NCBI RefSeq assembly: GCF_017356035.1
Contig: NZ_JAFIQX010000001.1
Location: forward strand, 992,001 to 1,056,000
Direction: 5' to 3'
DNA length: 64,000 nt
Source: Longitalea luteola
GTDB lineage: Bacteria > Bacteroidota > Bacteroidia > Chitinophagales > Chitinophagaceae
Shown here: positions 1 to 8,807 of the stretch, piece after piece
Layout of the letters: every line of letters starts with the position of its first letter
Numbering within the stretch: the first letter of the stretch is position 1
The notes under the pieces: model-generated
Told to the model about the DNA's origin: nothing
Database searches by the model: none
Seen by the model: only the letters and a program-made list of their open reading frames with translations
Program-made: the position numbers and the translations under genes

Positions 1-45
1 CCTGTAAAATAAATGATTTTTTCCGGTAGCGCTTTATACAAAAGC

Positions 46-92
46 AAAAAAGCCATACCTGCTGGGCTGCACCAGCCGGAACGGCTTTTTTT
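46..92 (-). terminator. Rho-independent terminator of the SDR gene
   Basis: A run of A and GCC at 46-54 pairs with GGC and a T-run at 83-91, and an inner GCTGG/CCAGC stem (61-65 with 72-76) strengthens it. Read on the minus strand the hairpin ends in a T-run and lies 16 bases past the stop of the short-chain dehydrogenase. Because both ends are T/A-rich it could work in both directions. Confidence 0.7.
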
Positions 93-107
93 CATTGGTA
101 ATTATTA

Positions 108-827
108 TTACGGATGTAATTTGGCAAATTCCTTTTGCAATTCCTCGGCGCCTATTTTCGCTCTATCGGTACTGGTGCCATACGTCAGTTCCGTTTTGCC
201 TTGCTCCAGCTGTTGAAAAATGCTTTCAATGAATGGGCCAACAGCCGGTGCATGATCATGTAAGCCTTTTCCACCCAGGTCGGTATTCAATGCCGGTGGC
301 ACAATTTCCACCACATTGATATTGCGGTCTTTCAGGATATAACGTAATGAATGGGTAAAGGATCTGAAAAATGCTTTGGTAGCGGAATACACGGGCACTT
401 TGGCAAAAGGCGAAATAGCAAGCCCGGAGGTGACGTTCATTATGGTATCCAATGCAGGCAGTTGTAAAAACAGCGCTGTCAGGTGCAGGGGCGCTTCTAC
501 GTTGATAGCAATTTCCTGCTGTGCCTTCAGAAAGAAGTCACCATCTAAAGGCGACATCCAGTTTTGAATACCGGCATTGTTGATGAGCACATTCAGATCG
601 CTGTGCGCTGCAGCTACCCATTTATACAGAGCTTCTCTTTCAGCAGCACTTTCCAGATCGCATTTTCTGGTAATAACAGCCGGATGTTTAACGGATAGAT
701 CCTGTAATACATCCTCGCGCCGGCCACAAACTATTACGGTGTGATTGTCTCTTACCAGGCGCTCAACAATTCCGAGCCCAATACCGGATGCGCCACCGGT
801 TACAAGTATCTTACTTTCAGGTTTCAT
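108..827 (-). CDS. SDR family oxidoreductase (DltE-like)
   Basis: NAD(P)-dependent short-chain dehydrogenase of about 239 residues, the usual size for classical SDRs. It shows the Rossmann TGGASGIG glycine motif near the N-terminus, the NNAG motif, and the catalytic Ser/Tyr/Lys set (VTSG followed by YSATK). The wording around NNAGIQ and the tail resembles DltE-type SDRs; the substrate cannot be told from sequence. The start is the ATG at 825-827 (MKPESK). The open frame runs 30 codons further upstream, but a -7 element (TACCTTTA, 862-869) lies inside that extension, so the longer form is unlikely. It sits downstream of an AraC regulator on the same strand, which may control it. Confidence 0.9.
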   Translation of the reverse strand: MKPESKILVTGGASGIGLGIVERLVRDNHTVIVCGRREDVLQDLSVKHPAVITRKCDLESAAEREALYKWVAAAHSDLNVLINNAGIQNWMSPLDGDFFLKAQQEIAINVEAPLHLTALFLQLPALDTIMNVTSGLAISPFAKVPVYSATKAFFRSFTHSLRYILKDRNINVVEIVPPALNTDLGGKGLHDHAPAVGPFIESIFQQLEQGKTELTYGTSTDRAKIGAEELQKEFAKLHP

Positions 828-861
828 GTTCAATGACTTTTTTACTTCATTAATTGAAGTG

Positions 862-896
862 TAAAGGTAGCAGGGAGCCGGATGGGGGAGTTGCAA
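862..896 (-). promoter_or_regulatory. Possible promoter of the SDR gene
   Basis: On the minus strand TTG (894-896) is followed after 24 bases by TACCTTTA (862-869), close to the Bacteroidota TTG/TAnnTTTG pattern although the spacer is one base long. It supports translation starting at 827. Confidence 0.4.
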
Positions 897-920
897 GTTA
901 CAATCCAATATTTGCAAAAA

Positions 921-1853
921 TCAAACCTTATCCAGTTCTTCGCGGAAAGCGTTGGGCGAAAGGCCGGTATGCTTGCGGAAAAAGTTGCTGAAGTGGGCCA
1001 CTTCTTCAAAGCCCAGGCACCAGGCAATCTGGGAGATGTTCCAGTTGGAATGCCGAAGCAAGATCTTCGCTTCCTGTAACACACGCTGGCTGATGATTTG
1101 TGTCGTGGTTTTGCCGGTGGATTCTTTCAGCGCTTTATTCAAATAATTGACGTGAACCGAAAGCCTGTCGGCATAATCACTGGCCGTCCGCAACTCCGGT
1201 TGCTGGTATAAGGTCTCGATGGGAAATTGCCTTTCCAGCAATTCGATAAACAGCGAAGTAACCCGGTCGGCCGCGTTGTGTGAAGTTACCAGCGCAGCTG
1301 CAGGTTGTAGCTTTTGTCCGTAATGGATCAGCTCCATCAGGTAATTACGCAACAGATCGTACTTATAGGCATAGTCAGATGCCAGTTCTTTCACCATTTT
1401 ACGAAAGATGGCTGCTATCTCTTCATATTCTTCATTGGTAAGCTGGAATACCGGATAACCACCGGGTTTATAAATGGGCAACTCATCCAGTACGATGCCG
1501 TTTTTGGCTGAAGAAAAGTAGGTATCGGTAAAAATGCAGAAATATCCCTTCTGATTATCATCCTGCGGAACGTAATGATAGGGGATACGCGGTGTTCCAA
1601 ACAGCAGGGCGCAGTTTTCAATTTCGATCACTTTATCGGCGTACTCTACATGATTACGCCCGTTGATCAAACTGATCTTATAATAATTACGCCGGTTATA
1701 AGGCATAACGCCTTTTCTGGCACGAACGCCGGCAATGAACTCATCGATCCTGAACACATTAAAATGCCCCACAGCCTTATCGATCCCTTCCGGAATATTG
1801 GCTGAGATGCTTTTATAAAAGGCGGAGAGCGTTTTTATTTCCTTTATGGCCAT
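921..1853 (-). CDS. AraC family transcriptional regulator
   Basis: A 310-residue DNA-binding activator-type protein. The first 180 residues form an AraC-type sensor half (cupin-like, with NHVEYADKVIEIENCALLF-like strands), and the last 100 residues hold two helix-turn-helix motifs: ASDYADRLSVHVNYLNKALKE, then ISQIAWCLGFEEVAHFSNFFRKHTGLSPNAFR, here quoted as separate short motifs around IAWCLGFEE and FRKHTGLSP, the classic AraC signature. It lies between an SDR gene downstream and an aldo/keto reductase upstream, both on the same strand, so it may regulate one or both. A -7-like TATATTTG (1875-1882) sits just upstream. The ligand is unknown. Confidence 0.93.
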   Translation of the reverse strand: MAIKEIKTLSAFYKSISANIPEGIDKAVGHFNVFRIDEFIAGVRARKGVMPYNRRNYYKISLINGRNHVEYADKVIEIENCALLFGTPRIPYHYVPQDDNQKGYFCIFTDTYFSSAKNGIVLDELPIYKPGGYPVFQLTNEEYEEIAAIFRKMVKELASDYAYKYDLLRNYLMELIHYGQKLQPAAALVTSHNAADRVTSLFIELLERQFPIETLYQQPELRTASDYADRLSVHVNYLNKALKESTGKTTTQIISQRVLQEAKILLRHSNWNISQIAWCLGFEEVAHFSNFFRKHTGLSPNAFREELDKV

Positions 1854-1874
1854 TTACGGGGCGTTTGCAAAAAT

Positions 1875-1882
1875 CAAATATA
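1875..1882 (-). promoter_or_regulatory. -7 element upstream of the AraC gene
   Basis: TATATTTG on the minus strand matches the Bacteroidota -7 consensus TAnnTTTG and lies 22 bases before the ATG of the AraC regulator. I find no TTG at the usual distance, so only the -7 half is supported. Confidence 0.4.
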
Positions 1883-1949
1883 CATGGAATTTCTTAAAGT
1901 GCCGCGGTTCCCTGCGGCGTTCATGGCTTCGGTTTTGGTGATCATGAGA

Positions 1950-3026
1950 TCACAGGTAGGAATACCCTGCGCTGATCAATCCTTTATTGCGCATGGCTTC
2001 CCAGAAGGCTGCAGGTATTTGTGCATTCGCCAGGTCAACATTTTGTTTTATCCGGCTGGGGTTGGTGGTATTCAGGGCCAGGCTGCCAACACCGGGTGCG
2101 CTGAGGCTGAAGCGTGCACAGGCCTCGGCCGGCTTTACCTGGAACTGACTGCATGTTTCAAAAAACTGCTCGCGCCAGTGGAAGATCGCCTTGTGTTCTT
2201 CATTATCGGGTTGTATCAACTTGTAATCGTAATGTGTACCACCTATCAAAAAGCCTGCATGAAAGATAGCCGAGTTAATGATGTACACGCCTTTGTTCTT
2301 TAATTCTTCCATAAACGCCAGCAACTCGGCAGGGTGGTAGTGTATGGTCATACTGTTGGCGATCATTACCCAATCGAGCTCAACATCCATGGCTACTTTT
2401 TTCAAAATGCGCCAGTTCTTGGCGCCAACTCCAATGGCCTGTACTTTTCCCTGTGCTTTCAGATCATGCAGGGCTTTGTAGGCATCGAGTATATCCTGGT
2501 ACAGTTTTTCTTCTTCGCGGGCATTGGCAGCTGTTGCCAGGTATTCATCCGGGTCATGTACCGACACCATTTGCGGATGGTAGCCGCCCAGCAATTCATT
2601 GCCCTGTTCAAAACATTCAATGATGCCGGTATAACTTATTTTTTGCACCGCATCGTGCTGCAGGTTCTTCCATACACCGGGTTCGAAGGTAGGTTCCGGT
2701 GTGGTAAGCGGCACCCGGTACCAGCCTAATTTATTACTGATGATCACCGATTGCTGCGGAACCTGCAGGGTACGCAAACAACGCCCGATGCTTTCCAATG
2801 CCAGTCCGGCGCCATATTTACCGGCAGAATCAAATACAGCCGGTAGGGCGGACTGATCAATACTTTCTTTTACGATCTGTAATTTAATGTCGTCATCCAG
2901 GGCGGTAAACAAATTTCCCAATCCACTTGTGCCAAATATGACCTTGGGTAAATGTAAACCCATTGCTGCTAACTTAGATTGCGCCATTGATACTTTAACT
3001 GTTTGTGGTTTTCGTTTAATGATCAT
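1950..3026 (-). CDS. Aldo/keto reductase
   Basis: NAD(P)H-dependent oxidoreductase with a TIM-barrel fold, 358 residues. The N-terminal VIFGTSGLGNLF, the DSAGKYGAGLAE-type stretch with its Tyr, SNKLGW, and the VSVHDPDE and GVGAKNW motifs match the D-threo-aldose/L-fucose dehydrogenase branch of the superfamily. Exact substrate is unknown. An alternative start at 2987 (MAQSKLAAMG) is preceded by an A-rich stretch and would begin closer to the conserved barrel; I cannot decide between them. It is the first gene of a minus-strand run with the AraC and SDR genes, suggesting a small carbohydrate or aldehyde redox set. Confidence 0.88.
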   Translation of the reverse strand: MIIKRKPQTVKVSMAQSKLAAMGLHLPKVIFGTSGLGNLFTALDDDIKLQIVKESIDQSALPAVFDSAGKYGAGLALESIGRCLRTLQVPQQSVIISNKLGWYRVPLTTPEPTFEPGVWKNLQHDAVQKISYTGIIECFEQGNELLGGYHPQMVSVHDPDEYLATAANAREEEKLYQDILDAYKALHDLKAQGKVQAIGVGAKNWRILKKVAMDVELDWVMIANSMTIHYHPAELLAFMEELKNKGVYIINSAIFHAGFLIGGTHYDYKLIQPDNEEHKAIFHWREQFFETCSQFQVKPAEACARFSLSAPGVGSLALNTTNPSRIKQNVDLANAQIPAAFWEAMRNKGLISAGYSYL

Positions 3027-3252
3027 GCGGATGCTGCTTCACCGGTGTCCACAGCGGCTGCCATTTATTTTTGCGAAAATACGCCACTGCCTCCAATAAA
3101 ATAAGCGCTGGTTGTTGCTTCATATCATCTGGTTTAAAGGGACTGCTGCATTAGACTACAACGTGAAAAACACCCTTTTTCACCATACATAATCGAATTA
3201 GGTGTTTTCACTCCTTTGGTCAATTACAAATGCCACTAGATTTGCTATCACT

Positions 3253-4644
3253 ATGGCTAATAATGTAACCCGTCAATTGTGCGCCAGCACCTATCTTACG
3301 CCTGATCTTAGTGATAAGATCATCAATTTTGTGAAAAATCCTTATAAGGCAATTGTTCACCCGCCGGGCATCGATCCTGTTGTGTTGTTGAACCATGCCC
3401 TGAACGCCCGCAGGCAGCAAAGGCAGTTCTATGCCATCCTGTTCTTTCCTGCACTTGCCTGTGTGATCTGCGCAATATTAACGGAGCTGTCAATTGCTTT
3501 CATCTTTTTCATTATTATTTATGTAGCGGTAATTGTACGGCACTTTGTTAACAAGCAGTTTATTAAGGAGCATTTTTTGTCTGGCAATTTCAAATATGAT
3601 TTTAGCTACGAAGGCGCCGGCCGGGAACTGGTTGCCCAGCTCCAGGAAAACACTACCAAAAATGTGGTGTATTACAGTGGCTATTCTCCTTTCGTAGGTT
3701 GTGGTTATGAGATAGGCGGGTGGTCGTTCGTCATTGATATCGACAAGGGAAAAACCGAATTGGGCCATACGGAAACGCCGAAACCGTTCCTGGAAGATGA
3801 ACTTTACTATAAGGTTTCACAGGAATTGCTGCAACTGAAAGTGGAGAACCTTACCATCGATAACAAGATCTATTTTAATGGAAGAGAGCTGCGGGATAAC
3901 AAAGAGATCCTGCCCAATATCCTGGCCCATCCGGTGACGAACCTGTCTTCTGAATATACCAAGAAGGCCATGAACTCAGGCGTACAAAACGCGCGCTTTT
4001 ATAAAATGATCCAGGTAACGGGTTGGGAAGGTGACCTGGTAGTTTTTGCTTTCCTGCGGTTTAAAAAAGGAGAAAAGACCCTGTTCGTGGAAAATAACTA
4101 TTACATTTTACCACCTATTCAGGAGCAATACCGGGCGGTTGACCGGATAAAACAGCGTTCGGGAGTGAATTATTTTCTAAAACTCCTGGCCAAAATGTTC
4201 TTTATGGCCATCATAGAGGGCTTCCGGAGTATAGCTTATGTGAATGGCCAGATCAATAAAGCGGTTAGCGGCATTTTCGGCACCTCGCCCGCAGAGAAAT
4301 TAAGAAAAGAAGTAAAGATCTCGCCCGATTATGATTATGGCGCCAGTTCTTCTATCCGGGAAATGGTTTGCCAGTCGAACTATTTACAGCATTTTCAAAG
4401 ACTGGACCAGGAGCAGTTCCTGAAGACGATCGAAAAACGGATATTCAATGCGATCACAGAATTCCTTGACAGTAAGAATATCAGCACAGAAGAATTCAAG
4501 GAAAGGGAATCAAAAGTGTTGAACAACGGGATCATTGTTCAAAGCGGTGCTGTTTTTAACGGACAGAATGTGGCTACCGGTTTGGGCGCAGCTATCAATC
4601 ATTTTATTAACCCGGGCAAATCTGCGAATACAAAAGCCAAATAG
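3253..4644 (+). CDS. Conserved hypothetical membrane protein with C-terminal NNGII motif
   Basis: Function unknown, 463 residues from the ATG at 3253 (MANNVTRQ); the frame is open for 17 more codons. A hydrophobic block near residues 58-95 makes one long or two short membrane segments. The rest is soluble, with a YYSGYSPFVGCG stretch followed by WSFVIDID, a GWEGDLVV segment, an ILPPIQEQYRAVD segment and a DYGASSSIRE segment. From memory these resemble a family of hypothetical membrane proteins common in actinobacteria; no database check was possible. The C-terminus carries NNGIIVQSGAVFNGQNVATG, which recurs in the next gene. It is followed 27 bases later by that small gene and runs tail-to-tail with a kinase/phosphatase/vWA operon. 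Confidence 0.85.
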   Translation: MANNVTRQLCASTYLTPDLSDKIINFVKNPYKAIVHPPGIDPVVLLNHALNARRQQRQFYAILFFPALACVICAILTELSIAFIFFIIIYVAVIVRHFVNKQFIKEHFLSGNFKYDFSYEGAGRELVAQLQENTTKNVVYYSGYSPFVGCGYEIGGWSFVIDIDKGKTELGHTETPKPFLEDELYYKVSQELLQLKVENLTIDNKIYFNGRELRDNKEILPNILAHPVTNLSSEYTKKAMNSGVQNARFYKMIQVTGWEGDLVVFAFLRFKKGEKTLFVENNYYILPPIQEQYRAVDRIKQRSGVNYFLKLLAKMFFMAIIEGFRSIAYVNGQINKAVSGIFGTSPAEKLRKEVKISPDYDYGASSSIREMVCQSNYLQHFQRLDQEQFLKTIEKRIFNAITEFLDSKNISTEEFKERESKVLNNGIIVQSGAVFNGQNVATGLGAAINHFINPGKSANTKAK

Positions 4645-4671
4645 ATCTACCAATCGTTTTAATTTATAATT

Positions 4672-5040
4672 ATGGAGAATAATAATGGGATTATTAATTA
4701 CGGTATCATGAATGGAGAGAACATTGCAAGTGGGCCAAACGCTACCATCAATGTAACCAACCACCAGCATGCCGATCTGCAACAACTGGCTGCTTTGATA
4801 ACGGTGTTGGTCGACAAGCTGCAGGCGCCTGATGAAGCCGTGGCCAACAAGGCGGATGTCCTGGAAGCTATAAACGATCTAAGGGAAGAGATCAAAAAGC
4901 CGGAGCCGAAGAAAAGCATTTTGAAAGCGCTGGGAAAGACGGTGCTTGATAATCTTGGCTATGTAAAAACGCTGGCGCCCGTTGCACAAGACATCTGGAA
5001 ACATATCAGTTCATTTATTGGCAGCGGTACCGGAGTTTAG
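4672..5040 (+). CDS. Small protein with N-terminal NNGII motif
   Basis: A 122-residue protein of unknown function. Its first 30 residues (NNGIINYGIMNGENIASG, then PNATINV) match the C-terminal motif of the gene before it. Residues 35-80 look like an amphipathic helical or coiled-coil stretch (LQQLAALITVLVDKLQ, then ADVLEAINDLREEIKK), and the C-terminus is helical with Gly and hydrophobic residues. Its stop overlaps by 4 bases, tail-to-tail, with the stop of the kinase gene on the other strand. The shared motif and spacing suggest the two + strand genes form one unit; a link with the opposite triad is plausible but not shown. Confidence 0.8.
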   Translation: MENNNGIINYGIMNGENIASGPNATINVTNHQHADLQQLAALITVLVDKLQAPDEAVANKADVLEAINDLREEIKKPEPKKSILKALGKTVLDNLGYVKTLAPVAQDIWKHISSFIGSGTGV

Positions 5041-7256
5041 TAGCGATTGGTACCTGTTACATTAAAGTAGTCTACAAACACGCTTGTGTTGACCGCTTCT
5101 GCATATACACCAAAATAATGGAGGTCGTTCATTTCAAAAACAACCGAAGTTAAATAATTGCCGTTGACATACAGGTATAAGTAATTGTCATAGTGGGAAA
5201 TCTTGAGGACATTATAATAAGTATCCTTATTGATATTTTCTGAAACGCCTTTGGCCAGGGAAGTCCAGCTATCGTTTTCAAATTTGCCAACTTCATAGTA
5301 TCCTCCAGGTCTTATAACAAACAGATAAATTGTATTCTGCCTGCTGTTCGTGCAGTATATTCCATAACTTCCGGTACTGTAAAAGTCTCCTCTACCCATT
5401 CTGGCCGCTACTGTAAATGGTTTTTCCTGGTCAATAGAATAATGTGTTCCCGGATGATACGGCACGTCGGTTAGCATTTTTATCAACAGGTTACCATCAG
5501 CAATTTCTGTACTTGCATCTGATGAACCGTCCCATTGCCAGCCACTACTATTATCTACAAATTCATCGGTAACATCTATTTTATTACTTGTTTTGGCGAT
5601 CGTGTCTGTTTCAGGTGCAGGGGCTGCCGGATAGTACTGTGCCGTGGTATCGATCAGCGCAGGCGGGGCAGCTGTTGTATCTACGGCTGCCATCGCTACA
5701 GTATCAACCTCCGCATAACTGGTGTTTTCGCTGCTGTATGCATACCCGTCTGATGAACAGGCTTTACCCAGGATGATCCAGATGATACCAATCACAAGCA
5801 GCGGAACGATCAACCAACCTGCATTGAACCTCACCGGTTGCACCACTTCGATCTGCAGCGGCGCCGACCTGTATTCTATTCCTTCTGCCATCGACCGGGC
5901 AACGAGCTGCAGGGTAGCTCGTTGAACCCCTGCCGTGCGGGGATCGAATGGTAAGGTGATCTGCAGCGCGTCTTTTCCGGCACAATTGCTTTTATGTATT
6001 TGTCCATTCAACAGCAGGTCAATGTTTTTTCCATTCTTCACCTCCCATGTCAACGTGGCCGGCCTGTTGGCTCTTACTTTTGTGGAATGCGCCGTGAGGG
6101 TAAGCTGCGGCCTTGGTTCCACTTTTATGGTAACGGAATGATCTATATACTTAAGGGCGCCATTTTGCTTAAAACCTATGGTAAGCTTATGCACCTTCGT
6201 AGCGCTCGATACAAAGGATCGGTTCCCGGAAAACGATTGCGGTTCTCCATCCAGGTTAACGATGTCAACATAAACTGCATTCCATATAAGCTGGTACATT
6301 TCACCGGGTTGATAGACCGTTTTTCCGCCCTTCACACCAAACTGAACAACTGGCTTTTGACTGGCTCCGTGTTTGGAAAGAAATACCTCTTTTTGTTCGG
6401 GAAACAGGCAGTTGTTCACAAAACTGTTCAGGATGTCAAGCGTCAAGGGTTTTTGCTGTAACTGACCGGTATTGGGGTTTTTGCAAAAACAGTATCGTAA
6501 GGTGCTTCCAAAGAGTTTATATTTTTTATAATAGTGGTCGTTTATTTTTTCTATGGTTGTCGTGGTAAGATCTATGCCATCGTCGTACAAGAAATAGGAA
6601 TACAGGCAAATGAAATACAATAAATGCAGGGTGTTGAAGGCATCGCCTTTTAACTGTTTTATTTCCTCGCTGGTAAAGCCCATTACCTGCCGGTAAAAGT
6701 TGTACACCGGCGCCCAATAATCTTTTGAGCCAAACATTTTGGCTTTTGGTAATTCATCCAGGGAATAGGTGCTGTCGAGGTCAATAAGGTAAAAGTCTCC
6801 TGTGTTGGCGCGGTACAGGTTTTTGGGATCAAAGTCGGGAAACCAGAAACCCTGCTGGTGAATACTGTGAAGCGCGGCATACAGATCGCTGCTGAGCTTC
6901 TGCGGTAAAAAGCGGAAGCCTTTTCGTTGCAGGTCTTCCAATGTATTGCCGGGAAGATATTCTGTAAACAGGTAAAGGATCTCTTTATTGCCTTCCCGTA
7001 CACGAACCAGGTCATGAATGAAAGGCAGGCCGGATAGCCTTTTCCCTTTTAACCGCAATAATAATTTATAACCGGAGATGTCAGTGTCTTTGCGGTCGAA
7101 TCTTTTTACGAAGCAATTGGCATCGGCTATGCGCACCGGGAATTTAAAATAATCGCCGGCAGACACCCGCCAGTTCCTTGTTACGTTGCTTTGTATATCT
7201 ACAGGATCAAAATCGGAGATATAATCCACCAGCCTTCCGTTGATCATTACCTGCAT
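5037..7256 (-). CDS. Membrane-spanning protein kinase with Ig-like and lectin-like domains
   Basis: A 739-residue protein. Residues about 25-200 form a divergent Ser/Thr-kinase domain: Lys51 in CFVKRFD fits the ATP-binding lysine, LYLFTEYLPG is the hinge, FPDFDPKNLYR (Asp141, Asn146) replaces HRDxKxxN, and LIDLDST (Asp159) replaces DFG. The essential Lys, Asp, Asn and Asp are kept but HRD and DFG are not canonical. Residues 305-470 look like Ig-like beta strands, 480-497 are a membrane segment, 505-555 a Pro/Ala/Thr linker, and 565-735 a concanavalin/LamG-like beta domain. The kinase would be cytoplasmic and the last domain periplasmic. It begins 2 bases after the phosphatase stop, so the two are co-translated. 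It may phosphorylate the vWA partner (inference). Confidence 0.85.
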   Translation of the reverse strand: MQVMINGRLVDYISDFDPVDIQSNVTRNWRVSAGDYFKFPVRIADANCFVKRFDRKDTDISGYKLLLRLKGKRLSGLPFIHDLVRVREGNKEILYLFTEYLPGNTLEDLQRKGFRFLPQKLSSDLYAALHSIHQQGFWFPDFDPKNLYRANTGDFYLIDLDSTYSLDELPKAKMFGSKDYWAPVYNFYRQVMGFTSEEIKQLKGDAFNTLHLLYFICLYSYFLYDDGIDLTTTTIEKINDHYYKKYKLFGSTLRYCFCKNPNTGQLQQKPLTLDILNSFVNNCLFPEQKEVFLSKHGASQKPVVQFGVKGGKTVYQPGEMYQLIWNAVYVDIVNLDGEPQSFSGNRSFVSSATKVHKLTIGFKQNGALKYIDHSVTIKVEPRPQLTLTAHSTKVRANRPATLTWEVKNGKNIDLLLNGQIHKSNCAGKDALQITLPFDPRTAGVQRATLQLVARSMAEGIEYRSAPLQIEVVQPVRFNAGWLIVPLLVIGIIWIILGKACSSDGYAYSSENTSYAEVDTVAMAAVDTTAAPPALIDTTAQYYPAAPAPETDTIAKTSNKIDVTDEFVDNSSGWQWDGSSDASTEIADGNLLIKMLTDVPYHPGTHYSIDQEKPFTVAARMGRGDFYSTGSYGIYCTNSRQNTIYLFVIRPGGYYEVGKFENDSWTSLAKGVSENINKDTYYNVLKISHYDNYLYLYVNGNYLTSVVFEMNDLHYFGVYAEAVNTSVFVDYFNVTGTNRY

Positions 7257-7258
7257 AC

Positions 7259-8791
7259 TCAGGGATTTATTAGTCGTTCCAATACAATCAATGTTTTGTC
7301 GTCGTACGTTTTTTGCGGGATGCGGGCAATATTGTGTTTTATTACTTCGGCAATGCCGGGATTATTGCTGTTCAATTGCGTTTCCACCACCCGGCCAATA
7401 CCGTCGGTAAAAACAAAGGCCAGACTGATATTCTCGGCCGATTCAATGGCCCAGGCGGTATTATTGAACACTATCTGAAAGGCGTCATTTTCGGCGCTGT
7501 AATCGAGGCGGAACGCGATGCGGTCATTATCATGGGTAGGATCTTTGGAGAATTTAAAATCCTTGTGCAGAACAGTACCCTCTCCATTATGCTGAATAAA
7601 AGGAAAGACCTTTGAATCACCTGCTCTCAGAACATGCAGGTGTCCGTCCTCCGTCAACCGGCCTATGATAGCCGTGGTGGAACAAAGAGGTTTCATTCCG
7701 TCCTGAATAAGTTGTTTAATGGCCAGCTTCTTTTCTGCCGGCAGGGCATTGATACGCTGTACCCATTCCTGTTGTACATGGTTCCTTGCCTGTTCCAGCA
7801 GCGTATTCAGCGTAATTTTATCGGAAAAACATTGGGTAATGTGTTTTTGTATGTATTGCCCTATGCTTTGCGCCAGTAAACGGCTTGAAAAAATATGCGA
7901 GGTAGTTGGGCCATCGGTCAATTTCACATTGTCAGACGTGCCATCCATTAACCAGAAAAAGGTTTGCCGGGGAAGGGAAAGCATACCGGCAACATCTTCG
8001 CCCAATTCTGTATCAGTATGATTCTCCTCTTTTCGTGGGCCCGCCGATACCATGATCTCCGTCTTTATATGCGATCTGCGTTCCGGCGCAACATGCGGAA
8101 CGAATTGAATGTTGGTAACAGGCGGGTTATTAGTTTCATTCTGTTGTAGCTTTTTAGTAAGCTCAAAGTTCTCTTCCATTACCTGTTTTAACTTATTGCG
8201 AACATGATCTGTATCGGCCGATATGCTGGCATTGCGGGCATCTTCGTTCAGGTATTTATCAATCAGCTCGATAATTCTTTCTTTGATCTTTGCAATTTTT
8301 ATTTTTAAAGGACTGTCATGGATGGTTTCAATCCTGAGCAGACCTTTATCAACAAGATAGTTGTATAAGCTGTCCACGCCCTGCGTATAGGACTCGATCA
8401 TTTTCTCCCGGACGGCTTGTTGATCTGCCATTTTTTTAAGTTTTAAATGCTGTAAGATCAGAAGAGCCAATAGCGCAATGATCATGACAGCGGTTATTCG
8501 CATGGTCCTGGTAAATGAATCTTTCTCCTGCTGTAGCTGTTGTAATTTCCTGGCCTGTTCTTTTATGGTTGATTGCATGGAATGCGCCGTATCCACCTTG
8601 TTGCCCGCTTTACTGAACGTAAGAGGGCTACCGGTACTGGCGGCCACTTTGCCTGTATCTGTTGGCGCCTGTTGGCCTTTAGGGGTATCGACCGATCGCT
8701 GAGTTGGCAGGGGATCACCATAATCAGGGCTTGCCGCAACATAACAGTACGAAGAAATGGCTAGCAGCGCAAATAGGATGCGTACATACAT
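7259..8791 (-). CDS. Membrane-anchored PP2C-type protein phosphatase
   Basis: A 510-residue protein with a signal peptide (1-21), a short periplasmic part, a coiled coil at 75-92, a membrane helix at 99-115, a helical linker (120-215) and a C-terminal PP2C domain (243-510). Metal-binding and fold motifs are visible: RKEENHTD at the N-terminal edge, FWLMDGTSD (Asp283), a GDSKVF at 391-396, VFTDG (Asp463) and YDDKTLIV (Asp497/498). It should remove phosphate from Ser/Thr on cytoplasmic partners, the likely counterpart of the kinase encoded directly downstream. It follows the vWA gene by 16 bases. The overall layout resembles TerY-P type triads, but the added membrane anchoring is unusual. Confidence 0.86.
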   Translation of the reverse strand: MYVRILFALLAISSYCYVAASPDYGDPLPTQRSVDTPKGQQAPTDTGKVAASTGSPLTFSKAGNKVDTAHSMQSTIKEQARKLQQLQQEKDSFTRTMRITAVMIIALLALLILQHLKLKKMADQQAVREKMIESYTQGVDSLYNYLVDKGLLRIETIHDSPLKIKIAKIKERIIELIDKYLNEDARNASISADTDHVRNKLKQVMEENFELTKKLQQNETNNPPVTNIQFVPHVAPERRSHIKTEIMVSAGPRKEENHTDTELGEDVAGMLSLPRQTFFWLMDGTSDNVKLTDGPTTSHIFSSRLLAQSIGQYIQKHITQCFSDKITLNTLLEQARNHVQQEWVQRINALPAEKKLAIKQLIQDGMKPLCSTTAIIGRLTEDGHLHVLRAGDSKVFPFIQHNGEGTVLHKDFKFSKDPTHDNDRIAFRLDYSAENDAFQIVFNNTAWAIESAENISLAFVFTDGIGRVVETQLNSNNPGIAEVIKHNIARIPQKTYDDKTLIVLERLINP

Positions 8792-8807
8792 AATTGGTAA
8801 GTTGATA

